From: an uncultured Clostridium sp.
GTDB lineage: Bacteria > Bacillota > Clostridia > TANB77 > CAG-508
Direction of reading: 5' to 3'
Assembly: GCA_900556945.1 (NCBI GenBank)
Contig: USQP01000004.1
Coordinates: 1 to 13,697, forward strand
Length of the DNA: 13,697 bases
Below, piece by piece: positions 1-8,857 of the stretch. The notes under the pieces were generated by a model. It had not been told where the DNA came from and ran no database searches. It worked only from the letters and a program-made list of their open reading frames with translations. The position numbers were made by a program, and so were the translations under genes. How positions within the stretch are numbered: position 1 is the stretch's first letter; each line of letters starts with the position of its first letter.

Positions 1-42
1 CTTCTAGCTTCGTCGGCAGCGTCAGATGTGTATAAGAGACAG
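1..42 (+). other. Illumina Nextera Read 1 adapter with i5 index (artefact)
   Basis: Positions 10-42 match the Nextera/Tn5 Read 1 adapter and end in the mosaic end AGATGTGTATAAGAGACAG. Positions 2-9 (TTCTAGCT) sit exactly where the i5 index belongs and match an index I remember from the Nextera XT set. This is library sequence, not genome. Biological sequence starts at 43. Confidence 0.97.
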
Positions 43-225
43 AGACAATATAGAATGAAAATAAGATAGTTATTAAAGTCAAACATTTTTATAAAAGTAA
101 CTGTATAAAAAAGATTTTAGGCTCCTCTCAAATCAAGTTTAAGATTCTCCTAAAATCTTTTTTTACATTTACTAATTATACAATGGTCTCCATCATAACT
201 ATCTTATTTTCATTCTATATTGTCT
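43..225. repeat. 183-bp imperfect palindrome (MITE-like) downstream of rpoC
   Basis: Positions 43-73 are the exact reverse complement of 195-225, a perfect 31-bp inverted repeat. Inside it the arms still align with substitutions and small gaps: CATT..TATAA..AGTAA.TGTA appears on both sides. At the centre is a perfect 15-bp stem (107-121 with 149-163). The repeat starts 12 bp after the rpoC stop. Perfect ends with a more diverged interior suggest a miniature inverted-repeat element, but the left end is cut by the adapter, so the true boundary and any target duplication cannot be seen. A foldback or assembly artefact at the contig end is the alternative. No open reading frame of note lies in 43-237. 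Confidence 0.65.
101..163 (-). terminator. Probable rpoC terminator hairpin
   Basis: In the minus-strand transcript a 15-bp stem (A6-GATTTTAGG paired with CCTAAAATC-T6, arms 149-163 and 107-121) closes a 27-nt loop and ends in a run of six T. It lies about 75 nt after the rpoC stop and is the first terminator-like structure there. The A and T tails make it near symmetrical, so it could act on both strands. The loop is long and the stem GC-poor, so its strength is uncertain. Confidence 0.55.
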
Positions 226-237
226 TTCCATCAAATT

Positions 238-3200
238 TTATTCAACATTTGTTTCTACATTTTCTTCAACATTATTACTTGTTTCCTCTAATTCGCTTTC
301 TGTACTAATATGAATATTTTGATATTTTTGCATTCCTGTTCCTGCTGGAATTAATTTACCAATAATAACATTTTCTTTTAATCCTACTAAATCATCTGTC
401 TTTCCTTTAATTGCCGCTTCTGTTAAAACTCTTGTTGTCTCTTGGAAAGATGCTGCTGATAAGAAACTATCTGTTGCAAGTGAAGCTTTTGTAATTCCAA
501 GTAAAACTCTCTTACCTGTTGCAGGACGCTTACCTTCTGCAATTACTTGGTTATTTTTATCTTCAAATTCATACATATCAATTAGAGAACCTGGGAACAT
601 ATCTGTATCCGCATTATCTTCTACTCTAACTTTCTTAAGCATTTGTCTACCAATTACTTCAATATGTTTATCATTAATATCAACACCTTGATTTCGATAA
701 ACTTTTTGTACTTCTGAAATTAAGTATTCGTATACCCCTTCTGGTCCCTTGATTTCTAGAATTTCAGCTGGGTTAATCGAACCCTCAATTAATGCTTCGC
801 CAGCTTCTACCATATCACCATCTTTTACTTTCATCTTTGATCCAAATGGTATGGTATAAGATTTTGAATTATCTTTTGAAGTTACAATCACTTCTTTTTT
901 CTTCTTTGTTTCTTTGATTTTTACTTTACCATCAATTTCAGTTATAATAGCAAGTCCTTTTGGCTTTCTCGCTTCAAATAATTCTTCGACCCTAGGTAAA
1001 CCTTGTGTAATATCTGCTACACCAGCAACACCACCAGAGTGAATCGTTCTCATTGTAAGCTGTGTACCAGGTTCACCAATAGATTGTGCTGCAATAATAC
1101 CAATTGATTCGCCAATAGAAACTAAATCTCTTCTTGCTAGTCCCATACCATAGCATTTTTGACATACACCATGTTTTGAACGACATCCTAAAACAGAACG
1201 TACTTCTAATTTCTCAATTCCTGAAGCAACAATCTTTTCTGCTATTGCATCTGTAATCATTGTATCGGTATCTACAATTAATTCTTTTGTTTCTGGATGA
1301 ATTACATCATTTACTGGATACCTTCCAACTAGTCTTTCTTGCATTTTTTCAATAATTTGATTTCCATCTTTAATATCATAAACAATAATTCCTTCATGTG
1401 TTCCGCAATCATGTTCACGAACAATGATATCTTGTGAAACATCTACTAATCTTCTTGTTAAATATCCAGAGTCAGCTGTTCTTAAAGCTGTATCAGAAAG
1501 ACCTTTACGAGCTCCATGGGCTGAAATAAAGTATTCCAAAGCATCTAATCCTTCTGCAAATGATGATTTAATTGGAATTTCTACTGCCTTACCAGTCGTA
1601 CTTGCCATCAATCCACGAATACCTGCAATTTGTCTTAATTGGTTCATATTACCACGCGCTCCAGATTTAACCATCATGTATATTGGATTTAACTCATCAA
1701 AGTTTTCTTCCATAGCATTACTTACTTTTTTCGTTGTATCTTCCCAAACATTGATGACAGCATTATATCTTTCATCGTTCGTAATTAAACCACGAGCATA
1801 TTGTTTTCTAATTGTTTCTACTTTATCATCTGCTTCTTTTAATAAATCTTTTTTGGCTTCTGGCACCTTTACATCATCCATTGAGAAAGTAATACCTGCT
1901 AAAGTAGAATATTTAAATCCTAATGCTTTAATATAATCGATTACCTCTGCTGATTCTGTTAATCCATGAATACTAATTACTCTTTCAATGATTTGTCCCA
2001 TTGATTTTTTCATAACTGGAAAACTAATTTCATATTGGAATGGATCTTTCTTTCTGTCTACAAATCCTAAATCTTGAGGAATTCCTTGATTAAATATAAT
2101 TCTACCAACACTTGTCTCTACTTTCGCTGTTTTCTTTTCTCCATTAATCTCTTTTGTAATCCTTACATAAATTTTTGCATGGATAGCAACATCATGATTT
2201 TCAAATGCCATAATTGCTTCATCTGGATCTTTGAAGTATTTTCCTTCTCCTTTTTCTCCATCTAATACCATGGTTAAATAATAACTTCCTAAAATCATAT
2301 CTAGTCTTGGTACAGCAACTGGTTTTCCATCTTGTGGCTTTAATAAATTGTTTGTAGACAACATTAGATATCTTGATTCTGCTTGTGCTTCTGGTGATAA
2401 TGGTAAGTGAACTGCCATTTGATCACCATCGAAGTCTGCATTGAAGGCTTCACAAACTAATGGGTGAAGTTTAATCGCTCTTCCTTCTACCAGCACTGGT
2501 TCAAAGCTTTGAATTCCAAGTCTATGTAGCGTTGGAGCACGGTTTAGCATAACTGGATGATCTTTTATAACTTCTTCTAAAATTCCCCATACTTCTGGTC
2601 TTAGTCTTTCAACCATTCTTTTAGCATTTTTAATATTCTGAGCAATTCCTCTACCAACTAATTCTCTCATAACAAATGGCTTAAATAATTCGACTGCCAT
2701 TTCTTTTGGAAGTCCACATTGATAGATTTTAAGTTCTGGTCCAACCACGATAACAGAACGTCCAGAATAGTCAACACGTTTTCCTAATAAGTTTTGACGG
2801 AATCTACCTTGTTTTCCTTTTAACATATCAGATAAAGACTTTAATGGTCTATTTCCAGCACCTGTTACTGGTCTTCCTCTTCTACCGTTATCAATTAAAG
2901 CATCAACAGATTCTTGAAGCATTCTTTTTTCATTTCTTACAATAATTTCTGGTGCTCCTAATTCTAATAATCTCTTTAACCTGTTATTTCTGTTAATAAC
3001 TCTTCTATATAAATCATTCAAATCTGATGTAGCAAATCTACCACCATCCAATTGAACCATTGGTCTTAATTCTGGTGGAATAACTGGTACTACATTCATA
3101 ACCATCCACTCAGGTCTATTTCCTGAAATTCTAAATGCTTCTACCGTATCTAATCTTTTTACAAGTTTTACCTTTTTTTGCTCACTTGCACTTTCTAATT

Positions 3201-3783
3201 CTTTTCTAATTTGTTTCGACAATTTTTCTACATCAATTTGTTCCAATAACTCTCTTAAAGCCTCTGCTCCCATTTTTGCTTTAAAAGAGCCTTTTCCGTA
3301 CTTTTCCTCTGCTTCATGATATTCTTTTTCATTTAATATTTGGCATTTCTCTAATCCAGAAGTTCCTTTATCCGTAACAATATAAGATGCAAAATAAACT
3401 ACTTTTTCAAGATTTCTTGGTGAAATATCTAACATTAAAGCAATTCTACTAGGAATTCCTTTAAAATACCAAATATGAGCAACTGGTGCAGCAAGTTCTA
3501 TATGTCCCATTCTTTCACGTCTAACTTTTGATTTTGTAACTTCTACACCACATCTATCACATACAATCCCTTTATATCTGACTCTTTTATATTTTCCACA
3601 GTGACATTCCCAGTCTTTTGTTGGTCCAAATATTCTTTCACAAAATAGTCCATCCTTTTCTGGTTTCAATGTTCTGTAGTTGATTGTCTCAGGCTTTTTA
3701 ACTTCGCCCTTTGACCATTCTCTTATCTTCTCATCTGACGCAACACCTATTTTCAACTTATTAAAAATGTCTAATTCGTCCAC
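238..3783 (-). CDS. rpoC: DNA-directed RNA polymerase subunit beta' (RpoC)
   Basis: This is the largest subunit of RNA polymerase and carries half of the active-site cleft. With the GTG start at 3781-3783 it has 1181 residues, the usual Firmicutes length. The N-terminal zinc site is C60, C62, C75 and C78. The catalytic NADFDGD motif places the Mg-binding aspartates at D450, D452 and D454. The bridge helix is near 739-775, the second zinc site is C793, C867, C874 and C877, and the trigger loop ([18 protein letters not shown]) is near 901-918. The tail after about 1165 is acidic. An ATG 15 codons upstream (3828) keeps the frame open, but those codons fall in a repeat-like stem-loop and add residues foreign to the family. 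The GTG sits six bases after AGGGGGG (3790-3796) and restores the standard N-terminus. It follows rpoB after a 334-bp spacer, longer than usual, and is probably co-transcribed with it. Confidence 0.97.
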   Translation of the reverse strand: MDELDIFNKLKIGVASDEKIREWSKGEVKKPETINYRTLKPEKDGLFCERIFGPTKDWECHCGKYKRVRYKGIVCDRCGVEVTKSKVRRERMGHIELAAPVAHIWYFKGIPSRIALMLDISPRNLEKVVYFASYIVTDKGTSGLEKCQILNEKEYHEAEEKYGKGSFKAKMGAEALRELLEQIDVEKLSKQIRKELESASEQKKVKLVKRLDTVEAFRISGNRPEWMVMNVVPVIPPELRPMVQLDGGRFATSDLNDLYRRVINRNNRLKRLLELGAPEIIVRNEKRMLQESVDALIDNGRRGRPVTGAGNRPLKSLSDMLKGKQGRFRQNLLGKRVDYSGRSVIVVGPELKIYQCGLPKEMAVELFKPFVMRELVGRGIAQNIKNAKRMVERLRPEVWGILEEVIKDHPVMLNRAPTLHRLGIQSFEPVLVEGRAIKLHPLVCEAFNADFDGDQMAVHLPLSPEAQAESRYLMLSTNNLLKPQDGKPVAVPRLDMILGSYYLTMVLDGEKGEGKYFKDPDEAIMAFENHDVAIHAKIYVRITKEINGEKKTAKVETSVGRIIFNQGIPQDLGFVDRKKDPFQYEISFPVMKKSMGQIIERVISIHGLTESAEVIDYIKALGFKYSTLAGITFSMDDVKVPEAKKDLLKEADDKVETIRKQYARGLITNDERYNAVINVWEDTTKKVSNAMEENFDELNPIYMMVKSGARGNMNQLRQIAGIRGLMASTTGKAVEIPIKSSFAEGLDALEYFISAHGARKGLSDTALRTADSGYLTRRLVDVSQDIIVREHDCGTHEGIIVYDIKDGNQIIEKMQERLVGRYPVNDVIHPETKELIVDTDTMITDAIAEKIVASGIEKLEVRSVLGCRSKHGVCQKCYGMGLARRDLVSIGESIGIIAAQSIGEPGTQLTMRTIHSGGVAGVADITQGLPRVEELFEARKPKGLAIITEIDGKVKIKETKKKKEVIVTSKDNSKSYTIPFGSKMKVKDGDMVEAGEALIEGSINPAEILEIKGPEGVYEYLISEVQKVYRNQGVDINDKHIEVIGRQMLKKVRVEDNADTDMFPGSLIDMYEFEDKNNQVIAEGKRPATGKRVLLGITKASLATDSFLSAASFQETTRVLTEAAIKGKTDDLVGLKENVIIGKLIPAGTGMQKYQNIHISTESELEETSNNVEENVETNVE

Positions 3784-3789
3784 TATTTT

Positions 3790-3796
3790 CCCCCCT
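3790..3796 (-). promoter_or_regulatory. Ribosome binding site deciding the rpoC GTG start
   Basis: The minus strand reads AGGGGGG, then AAAATA, then GTG. Spacing and strength favour the GTG at 3783 over the upstream ATG at 3828. The ATG is preceded by CACCAAATGGACAGAA, which has no Shine-Dalgarno sequence. Confidence 0.8.
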
Positions 3797-3859
3797 GTGT
3801 CCAATTGGGGACGTTTCCAAATGGACATTTCTGTCCATTTGGTGACACATCTCCCAATT
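3797..3859. repeat. Repeat-like compound stem-loop just upstream of the rpoC ribosome binding site
   Basis: A perfect 10-bp stem (3817-3826 CCAAATGGAC with 3833-3842 GTCCATTTGG) has a 6-nt loop. An outer stem pairs 3803-3811 (AATTGGGGA) with 3852-3859 (TCCCAATT), with one bulge. An alternative outer pairing joins GTGTC (3797-3801) and GACAC (3844-3848). Related short words recur inside it (CCAAATGGACA and CCAATTGGACA). The density of nested palindromes and its GC-richer make-up than the spacer suggest a small dispersed repeat. Only one copy is visible in this window. Confidence 0.6.
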
Positions 3860-4117
3860 AATTTTTAATATTTTTTGGGTAATTTCAAAACAGATTAAAA
3901 GGTCTAACCACCGCTCTTGCAATTTTCTTAAGTCGCCTCTTATCTTTTTAAAATTTATTTAATTATTCACTTATGAATTTTTCAATTTCTCTTATTTTTA
4001 AATCTATTTTGTCTGATCCACCATATTGTTTATTTCCTACAGTAATTCTATTTATTGCATTTTTATTATTTGTCATGTTTTTATGATCTTTTACATATTC
4101 TTCAAAGTTTTTTAATC
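3860..4117. other. Remainder of the rpoB-rpoC spacer
   Basis: With 3784-3859 this makes a 334-bp gap between rpoB and rpoC. It holds one short coding-like stretch (3963-4121) that I do not recognise. I see no clear sigma-A promoter and no hairpin with a T-run that would separate the two genes, so rpoC probably depends on the rpoB transcript. Confidence 0.5.
3963..4076 (-). CDS. Possible 37-codon small ORF or gene remnant, unknown function
   Basis: An ATG at 4074-4076 opens a 37-residue frame ending in TAA at 3963-3965. The peptide runs MTNNKNAINRITVGNKQYGG and then a charged helix-like end, DKIDLKIREIEKFISE. The same frame is open for 15 more codons upstream ([14 protein letters not shown]), up to a TGA that overlaps the rpoB end, but no start codon lies there. 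The residue mix is protein-like, yet the ATG has no convincing Shine-Dalgarno sequence. I do not recognise a family. It may be the 3' remnant of a gene lost between rpoB and rpoC, a true small protein translated with rpoB, or chance. Confidence 0.2.
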   Translation of the reverse strand: MTNNKNAINRITVGNKQYGGSDKIDLKIREIEKFISE

Positions 4118-7100
4118 CTATTCAATCATATCATTTTCGTCATCAAGATTATCATTTGCTAAGTCATTGTCAAATAAAAATTCTTCTCCTTCATCGTCTA
4201 ATTCTTCAAATAATTCATCCTTTCCGTCATCGAAAGAATCTTCATCATCTTCTAACAAAACATCATCACTTGTTTCTTCTACATAGCTATCTAAATCACC
4301 ATCAGCAATTACTTCTTCCTCTTGTAAAGCTTTTTGTTCTTTACTAGGATCATATTCTATTCCTTCTTCAATATTTTCTTTTAGTTCTAATTCTTGATTA
4401 TCTTCAGAATATAGGCGTACGTCTAATCCTAATGATTGTAATTCTTTAACAAGAACTTTGAAACTTTCTGGAACTCCTGGCTCTGGAACATTTTCTCCTT
4501 TTACAATTGCTTCGTATGTTTTTACTCTTCCTACTACATCATCTGATTTTACTGTTAACATCTCTTGTAATGTATAAGCAGCGCCATATGCTTCTAGTGC
4601 CCAAACTTCCATCTCTCCAAAACGTTGACCACCAAATTGTGCTTTTCCTCCTAGAGGTTGTTGTGTTACTAATGAGTATGGTCCAGTTGAACGAGCATGA
4701 ATCTTGTCATCAACTAAATGGTGAAGTTTCAACATATACATAATACCAACTGTAATTGGTTTATCAAATGGGTCTCCTGTTCTTCCATCATATAAAACAG
4801 TTTTTCCATCCTCACTCATTCCTGCTTTACCAAGTAATTCTCTTACATCTTCTTCTGTTGCTCCATCAAATACTGGAGTAGATATCTTCCATCCTAAAGC
4901 TTTCGCAGCTCCACCTAAATGAACTTCAAGAACTTGACCTAAATTCATACGAGAAGGAACACCTAATGGATTCAATAAGATATCAATTGGTGTACCATCT
5001 GGCATAAATGGCATATCCTCTTCTGGTAAAACTCTTGAGATAACACCCTTATTACCATGACGTCCTGCCATTTTATCTCCAACCGATATTTTTCTCTTTG
5101 TTGCAATGTAGCATCTGATAATTTGATTGACTCCAGGTCCTAACTCATCTGAATTTTCTCTTGTAAAGATTTTAACATCTACGATGGTTCCAGCTTCTCC
5201 ATGTGGTACTCTTAAAGAGGTATCTCTTACTTCTCTTGCCTTTTCACCAAAAATTGCTCGAAGCAATCTTTCTTCTGCTGTTAATTCTGTTTCTCCTTTT
5301 GGTGTAACTTTACCAACTAATATATCTCCTGGTCTAACTTCTGCACCAATTCGAATAATTCCGTTTTCATCTAAGTCTTTTAAAGAATCATCTCCTACAT
5401 TAGGAATGTCACGTGTAATTTCTTCTGCTCCTAATTTAGTATCACGACATTCACAGTCATATTCTTCTATATGAATGGATGTAAATACATCTTCCTTTAC
5501 TAATCTTTCATTTAATAAAATAGCATCTTCATAGTTGTATCCTTCCCATGTTGAGAAAGCTACTAACACGTTTTTACCAAGTGCCATTTCTCCGTTTTGA
5601 GTAGATGGTCCATCTGCAATAGCATCACCTTTTTTAACTTTTTCACCTTTTTTTACAATTGGTTTTTGATTAATACATGTTCCACCATTTGTTCTTTTAA
5701 ATTTACGAAGTTTATGTACAACTGTTTTTCCATTGTCGTATTTTACTGTTATACTATCACCTGTTACCTTTTCTATCACGCCATCGTCTTCTGCCAATAC
5801 TAAAATTCCTGAATCTTTTGCTGCTCGATATTCAATTCCTGTTCCTACAATAGGACTTTCTGTAATCATCAAAGGAACTGCTTGACGTTGCATGTTTGCA
5901 CCCATTAGAGCTCTTTTTGCATCATCATGTTCTAAGAATGGAATCATGGCTGCTGCAATAGAAACTAATTGTTTTGGTGATACATCAACATATTGAACTT
6001 TATCACTATCTACTTCAATTACTTCATTTTTGAATCTAACTCTAATTCTTTTATGTACAAATTTTCCATCTTTATCCACTGGTTCAGATGCTTGTGCAAT
6101 AATATAATTATCTTCTACATCTGCACTCATATATTCAACAATATCGGTTAATTTATGCGTTTTAGGATCTACTTTTCGATATGGTGTTTCAATAAATCCA
6201 TATTCATTAATTTGAGCAAAAGATGAAAGTGCTGATATAAGTCCGATATTTGGTCCTTCTGGAGATTCAATTGGACATAATCTACCATAATGTGTATAGT
6301 GAACGTCACGAACTTCAAATCCTGCTCTTTCTCTTGTTAATCCCCCTGGTCCTAAAGCAGATATCCTTCTTTTATGTGTTAATTCTGATAATGGATTCGT
6401 TTGATCCATAAATTGTGACAATTGTGAACTTCCAAAAAATTCACGAATAGCTGATGTGATTGGTTTTGTATTAATTAATGTTTGTGGTGTTACAACATCT
6501 AAATCTTGAATCGTCATTCTTTCACGAACGACTCTTTCCAATCTTGTTAAACCAATTCTAAATTGATTTTGTAATAACTCACCCACACAACGTATTCTAC
6601 GATTTGCTAAATGGTCAATATCATCTGGTTTTCCCAATCCATGTGAAAGATTTAATAAATAGTTAATCGATGCTATCATGTCTTCTGTTGTAATATGTTT
6701 CGGTACTAATTCATCCATTCTTTCGTCTAATGTTTTTATTAAATCTTTTTCATCTGTATGATCAATTATATTTTTTAACACTTCATAATTTACTAATTCT
6801 TTGAAATGTAATTTACTTAAATCAACTGTTGGTAATACTTGATGGATATTTACTGTTCCGTTTCCTATCACTCTTACCGTCCTATCTCCAACCATAATGT
6901 CTACCATATTGATTCCTGAATTTTGAATATTTTCTGCTACTTCTTCAGATATAATTTCTCCTGCTTGTACAAAAACTTCTCCTGTTTCACTATCTACAAT
7001 ATTATTCGCTGCTACCTTGTCCTTAATTCTTGTAGCTAATGCTAATTTCTGATTAAATTTATATCTACCTACTTTTGCTAAATCATATCTCTTATTATCA

Positions 7101-7882
7101 TAAAATAATCCATTAAATAAATTTCTCGCAGCATCTACAGTTGGAAGCTCTCCTGGTCTTAATTTTTTATAAATTTCGATTAAAGCTTCCTCTTGATCTT
7201 TAATGGTATCCTTACTAATGGTTGCTTTTAGCATTTCTTCCTCACCAAATAAATCTAATATTTGGCTATCTGTTGCAACTCCAATAGCTCTAAGCAATGT
7301 CGTTACTGGTACTTTTCTAGTTCTATCTACACGTACCCAAAATATGTCATTTCCATCTGTTTCATATTCTAACCAGGCACCTCTTAGTGGCATAACTGTT
7401 GAATTGTAAGTTCTTTTACCTGTTTTTGTATCAAATTCTTCTCCATAATAGCATCCTGGTGAACGTACTAATTGGCTTACTACTACTCTTTCTGCGCCAT
7501 TAATGACAAATGTCCCACTATTTGTCATAAGTGGAAAATCACCTAGATAAATTTCTTGCTCTTTAATTTCACCTGTCTCACGATTAATTAATCTTACCTT
7601 TACGTGTAGTCTTGTAGAGTATGTAGCATCTCTTTCTTTTGCCTCTTCTACTGTATATTTTGTTTTATCCTCCATGTAATAATCGAAAAATTCAAGAACT
7701 AAATTTCCAGAATAATCTTCAATTGGTGAAATATCTTTTAATACTTCTCCTAATCCTTCTTCTACAAACCAGTCATATGAATCTTTTTGAACTTTGATAA
7801 GATTTGGCATTTCAATAAAGTCACCAACTTTTGCGAAATCTTTACGAGAGGCCTTCTCGTATTTCACTTCTTTAATTTTCAA
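4118..7882 (-). CDS. rpoB: DNA-directed RNA polymerase subunit beta (RpoB)
   Basis: This is the second largest RNA polymerase subunit. It forms the other half of the cleft and carries the rifamycin pocket. It has 1254 residues with the TTG start at 7880-7882, placed five bases after GGGGTGA (7888-7894). The GTG nine bases upstream (7891) is part of that ribosome binding site and is an unlikely start. The rifampicin region (about 484-514) reads [20 protein letters not shown] and then [10 protein letters not shown]. The residues matching E. coli D516, H526 and S531 are D493, H503 and S508, so the pocket looks wild type. Later hallmarks include [13 protein letters not shown] and [20 protein letters not shown]. 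After the usual core end a very acidic tail follows: 34 of the last 67 residues are D or E. It has its own promoter and long leader, and no rplL lies upstream. Confidence 0.98.
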   Translation of the reverse strand: MKIKEVKYEKASRKDFAKVGDFIEMPNLIKVQKDSYDWFVEEGLGEVLKDISPIEDYSGNLVLEFFDYYMEDKTKYTVEEAKERDATYSTRLHVKVRLINRETGEIKEQEIYLGDFPLMTNSGTFVINGAERVVVSQLVRSPGCYYGEEFDTKTGKRTYNSTVMPLRGAWLEYETDGNDIFWVRVDRTRKVPVTTLLRAIGVATDSQILDLFGEEEMLKATISKDTIKDQEEALIEIYKKLRPGELPTVDAARNLFNGLFYDNKRYDLAKVGRYKFNQKLALATRIKDKVAANNIVDSETGEVFVQAGEIISEEVAENIQNSGINMVDIMVGDRTVRVIGNGTVNIHQVLPTVDLSKLHFKELVNYEVLKNIIDHTDEKDLIKTLDERMDELVPKHITTEDMIASINYLLNLSHGLGKPDDIDHLANRRIRCVGELLQNQFRIGLTRLERVVRERMTIQDLDVVTPQTLINTKPITSAIREFFGSSQLSQFMDQTNPLSELTHKRRISALGPGGLTRERAGFEVRDVHYTHYGRLCPIESPEGPNIGLISALSSFAQINEYGFIETPYRKVDPKTHKLTDIVEYMSADVEDNYIIAQASEPVDKDGKFVHKRIRVRFKNEVIEVDSDKVQYVDVSPKQLVSIAAAMIPFLEHDDAKRALMGANMQRQAVPLMITESPIVGTGIEYRAAKDSGILVLAEDDGVIEKVTGDSITVKYDNGKTVVHKLRKFKRTNGGTCINQKPIVKKGEKVKKGDAIADGPSTQNGEMALGKNVLVAFSTWEGYNYEDAILLNERLVKEDVFTSIHIEEYDCECRDTKLGAEEITRDIPNVGDDSLKDLDENGIIRIGAEVRPGDILVGKVTPKGETELTAEERLLRAIFGEKAREVRDTSLRVPHGEAGTIVDVKIFTRENSDELGPGVNQIIRCYIATKRKISVGDKMAGRHGNKGVISRVLPEEDMPFMPDGTPIDILLNPLGVPSRMNLGQVLEVHLGGAAKALGWKISTPVFDGATEEDVRELLGKAGMSEDGKTVLYDGRTGDPFDKPITVGIMYMLKLHHLVDDKIHARSTGPYSLVTQQPLGGKAQFGGQRFGEMEVWALEAYGAAYTLQEMLTVKSDDVVGRVKTYEAIVKGENVPEPGVPESFKVLVKELQSLGLDVRLYSEDNQELELKENIEEGIEYDPSKEQKALQEEEVIADGDLDSYVEETSDDVLLEDDEDSFDDGKDELFEELDDEGEEFLFDNDLANDNLDDENDMIE

Positions 7883-8242
7883 AAAAATCACCCCATAAAA
7901 TAATTTAAGCAGAAATAAATTTATATTTTTTAAAAGAAGTCCCTCTTAAATAACAATTTGCTTATCTAAGTTATTTAATTTGTCTGCTTTTACAAATCAA
8001 ATAACTTAGGGCTCCTTGCTTTTAATTCCTCTCCTCTTAATTTTTAACTTTAGAATTTTTAAAACTCTTTGATTTTAAAATTTAACTTGTACTTTTCATA
8101 AACGACATGAAAAGAGCTGTTGAAAAACTTTTGTTTATCAACTGGCTCTAAGAATTTATTCAATTTACTTTTGACTATATATTTTTATTTTAATCACCCT
8201 TATTTATCTTTTCATTTTCTGGGTATATTTCGTTTACGAATT
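7883..8242 (-). promoter_or_regulatory. Long structured 5' leader of rpoB
   Basis: The leader is about 360 nt from the predicted start site near 8242 to the rpoB TTG. Hairpin A (8114-8148) stacks GAGC/GCTC, GTTGA/TCAAC and AAAC/GTTT with small bulges. Hairpin B (8093-8113) is TTTTCAT/ATGAAAA with a 7-nt loop and directly abuts A. Hairpin C (arms 7966-7983 and 7992-8009) is an 18-bp stem with one G.U pair and an 8-nt loop. The 3' arm of C can instead pair over 9 bp (7970-7978) with 7946-7954, so two exclusive folds exist near the start of rpoB. It matches no riboswitch class that I recognise, and I found no convincing leader peptide. Confidence 0.5.
7888..7894 (-). promoter_or_regulatory. Ribosome binding site deciding the rpoB TTG start
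   Basis: The minus strand reads GGGGTGA, then TTTTT, then TTG AAA ATT AAA. GGTGA pairs with the 16S tail, which makes the TTG at 7882 the start and explains why the GTG inside this motif also opens the frame. Confidence 0.75.
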
Positions 8243-8248
8243 GTTAAT

Positions 8249-8278
8249 ATAATAACATATTTTCCTTACGGATGTCAA
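8249..8278 (-). promoter_or_regulatory. Predicted sigma-A promoter of rpoBC
   Basis: The -35 box is a perfect TTGACA (8273-8278). After an 18-bp spacer the -10 box is TATTAT (8249-8254). Transcription should start near 8242. The -35 box lies 17 bp after the stop of the preceding gene, inside a 10-bp inverted repeat (8259-8268 and 8284-8293). Confidence 0.75.
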
Positions 8279-8293
8279 GGTTTTAAGGAAAAT
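8259..8293. repeat. Inverted repeat spanning the rpoB -35 box
   Basis: ATTTTCCTTA (8259-8268) and TAAGGAAAAT (8284-8293) are perfect 10-bp complements around a 15-nt centre that contains TTGACA. It begins two bases after the stop codon at 8295. It may be an operator at the rpoB promoter or a weak 3' hairpin for the upstream gene. No T-run follows it on the minus strand. Confidence 0.6.
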
Positions 8294-8294
8294 T

Positions 8295-8786
8295 TTAATG
8301 AAAAATAGCACCAATTGCGCCAAATACTCCAGCAGAAGCTAGTCCCATTATAATACCAGCTAAAACTACACCTGCCATAACTGCAATTATGCTTTTCTTA
8401 AAGTCCATATCTAGAAGACTTGCTGCAAGCGTTCCTGTCCAAGCTCCTGTCCCTGGAAGTGGTATTCCTACAAAAAGAAATAAAGCCCAATATAATCCTT
8501 TTCCAGCTTTTTCTTGTAATTTTTTACCGCCTTTTTCGCCTTTTTCTAAACAGAACCTAAAAAACTTTCCAATGAATTTCTTATCAGCTCCCCAAACCAA
8601 AATTTTTCTAGCAAAAAAGAAAATAAATGGTACGGGTAGCATATTACCTATAATACAAGTTATATAAAGTGGAAGTACTGGAAGAGCATCTCCCCATAGT
8701 CCACTCAATCCCACAGGAACAGATCCCCTTAGTTCTATTAGTGGTACCATTGATATCAAAAATACTAATAAATACTTTTTTAACAT
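8295..8786 (-). CDS. COG2426 family small membrane protein (annotated as small multi-drug export protein)
   Basis: This is a 163-residue, very hydrophobic integral membrane protein of the COG2426 / Sm_multidrug_ex family. The family name implies drug export, but the function is poorly established. Family motifs are visible: PLIELRGSVPVG near residues 15-26 and GIPLPGTGAWTGT near 105-117. The hydrophobic stretches suggest about four to five membrane segments, with a lysine-rich loop (EKGEKGGKKLQEKAGKG) in the middle. The start chosen is the ATG at 8784-8786, six to seven bases after AAGGAG. In-frame ATGs up to 8822 lack a ribosome binding site and reach back to the promoter -10 box. The gene has its own promoter and ends just before the rpoB promoter. 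Confidence 0.88.
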   Translation of the reverse strand: MLKKYLLVFLISMVPLIELRGSVPVGLSGLWGDALPVLPLYITCIIGNMLPVPFIFFFARKILVWGADKKFIGKFFRFCLEKGEKGGKKLQEKAGKGLYWALFLFVGIPLPGTGAWTGTLAASLLDMDFKKSIIAVMAGVVLAGIIMGLASAGVFGAIGAIFH

Positions 8787-8820
8787 AATAAACTCCTTAT
8801 TCATAATTTTTTCGAAAATC

Positions 8821-8850
8821 ATTATACTATATCAGAGTATAATTTGTAAA
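8821..8850 (-). promoter_or_regulatory. Predicted promoter of the COG2426 gene, with a dyad
   Basis: The -35 box is TTTACA (8845-8850), the spacer is 18 bp, and the -10 box is a perfect TATAAT (8821-8826). It lies seven bases after the stop of the upstream gene. An 8-bp inverted repeat, ATTATACT (8821-8828) and AGTATAAT (8836-8843) with 7 nt between, covers the -10 box and most of the spacer. This is a plausible operator position. Confidence 0.6.
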
Positions 8851-8857
8851 GAAATAA

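Noticed and set aside
1424..1936. A 170-codon plus-strand frame inside rpoC, with similar frames inside rpoB (e.g. 5127-5474)
   Set aside because: These are antisense shadows of highly conserved coding sequence. They have no ribosome binding site and no recognisable product.
3784..3828. An N-terminal extension of RpoC starting at the ATG at 3828
   Set aside because: It has no ribosome binding site, lies inside a palindromic repeat, and adds residues unlike the family. The GTG at 3783 has AGGGGGG at six bases and gives the standard N-terminus.
3761..3922. A 53-codon minus-strand frame from a TTG at 3922 that overlaps the rpoC start
   Set aside because: It has a weak start, runs through the palindromic repeat and ends out of frame inside rpoC. 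It is most likely open by chance.
4580..6440. Rifamycin-resistance changes in RpoB
   Set aside because: The rifampicin region, including D493, H503 and S508, reads as wild type.
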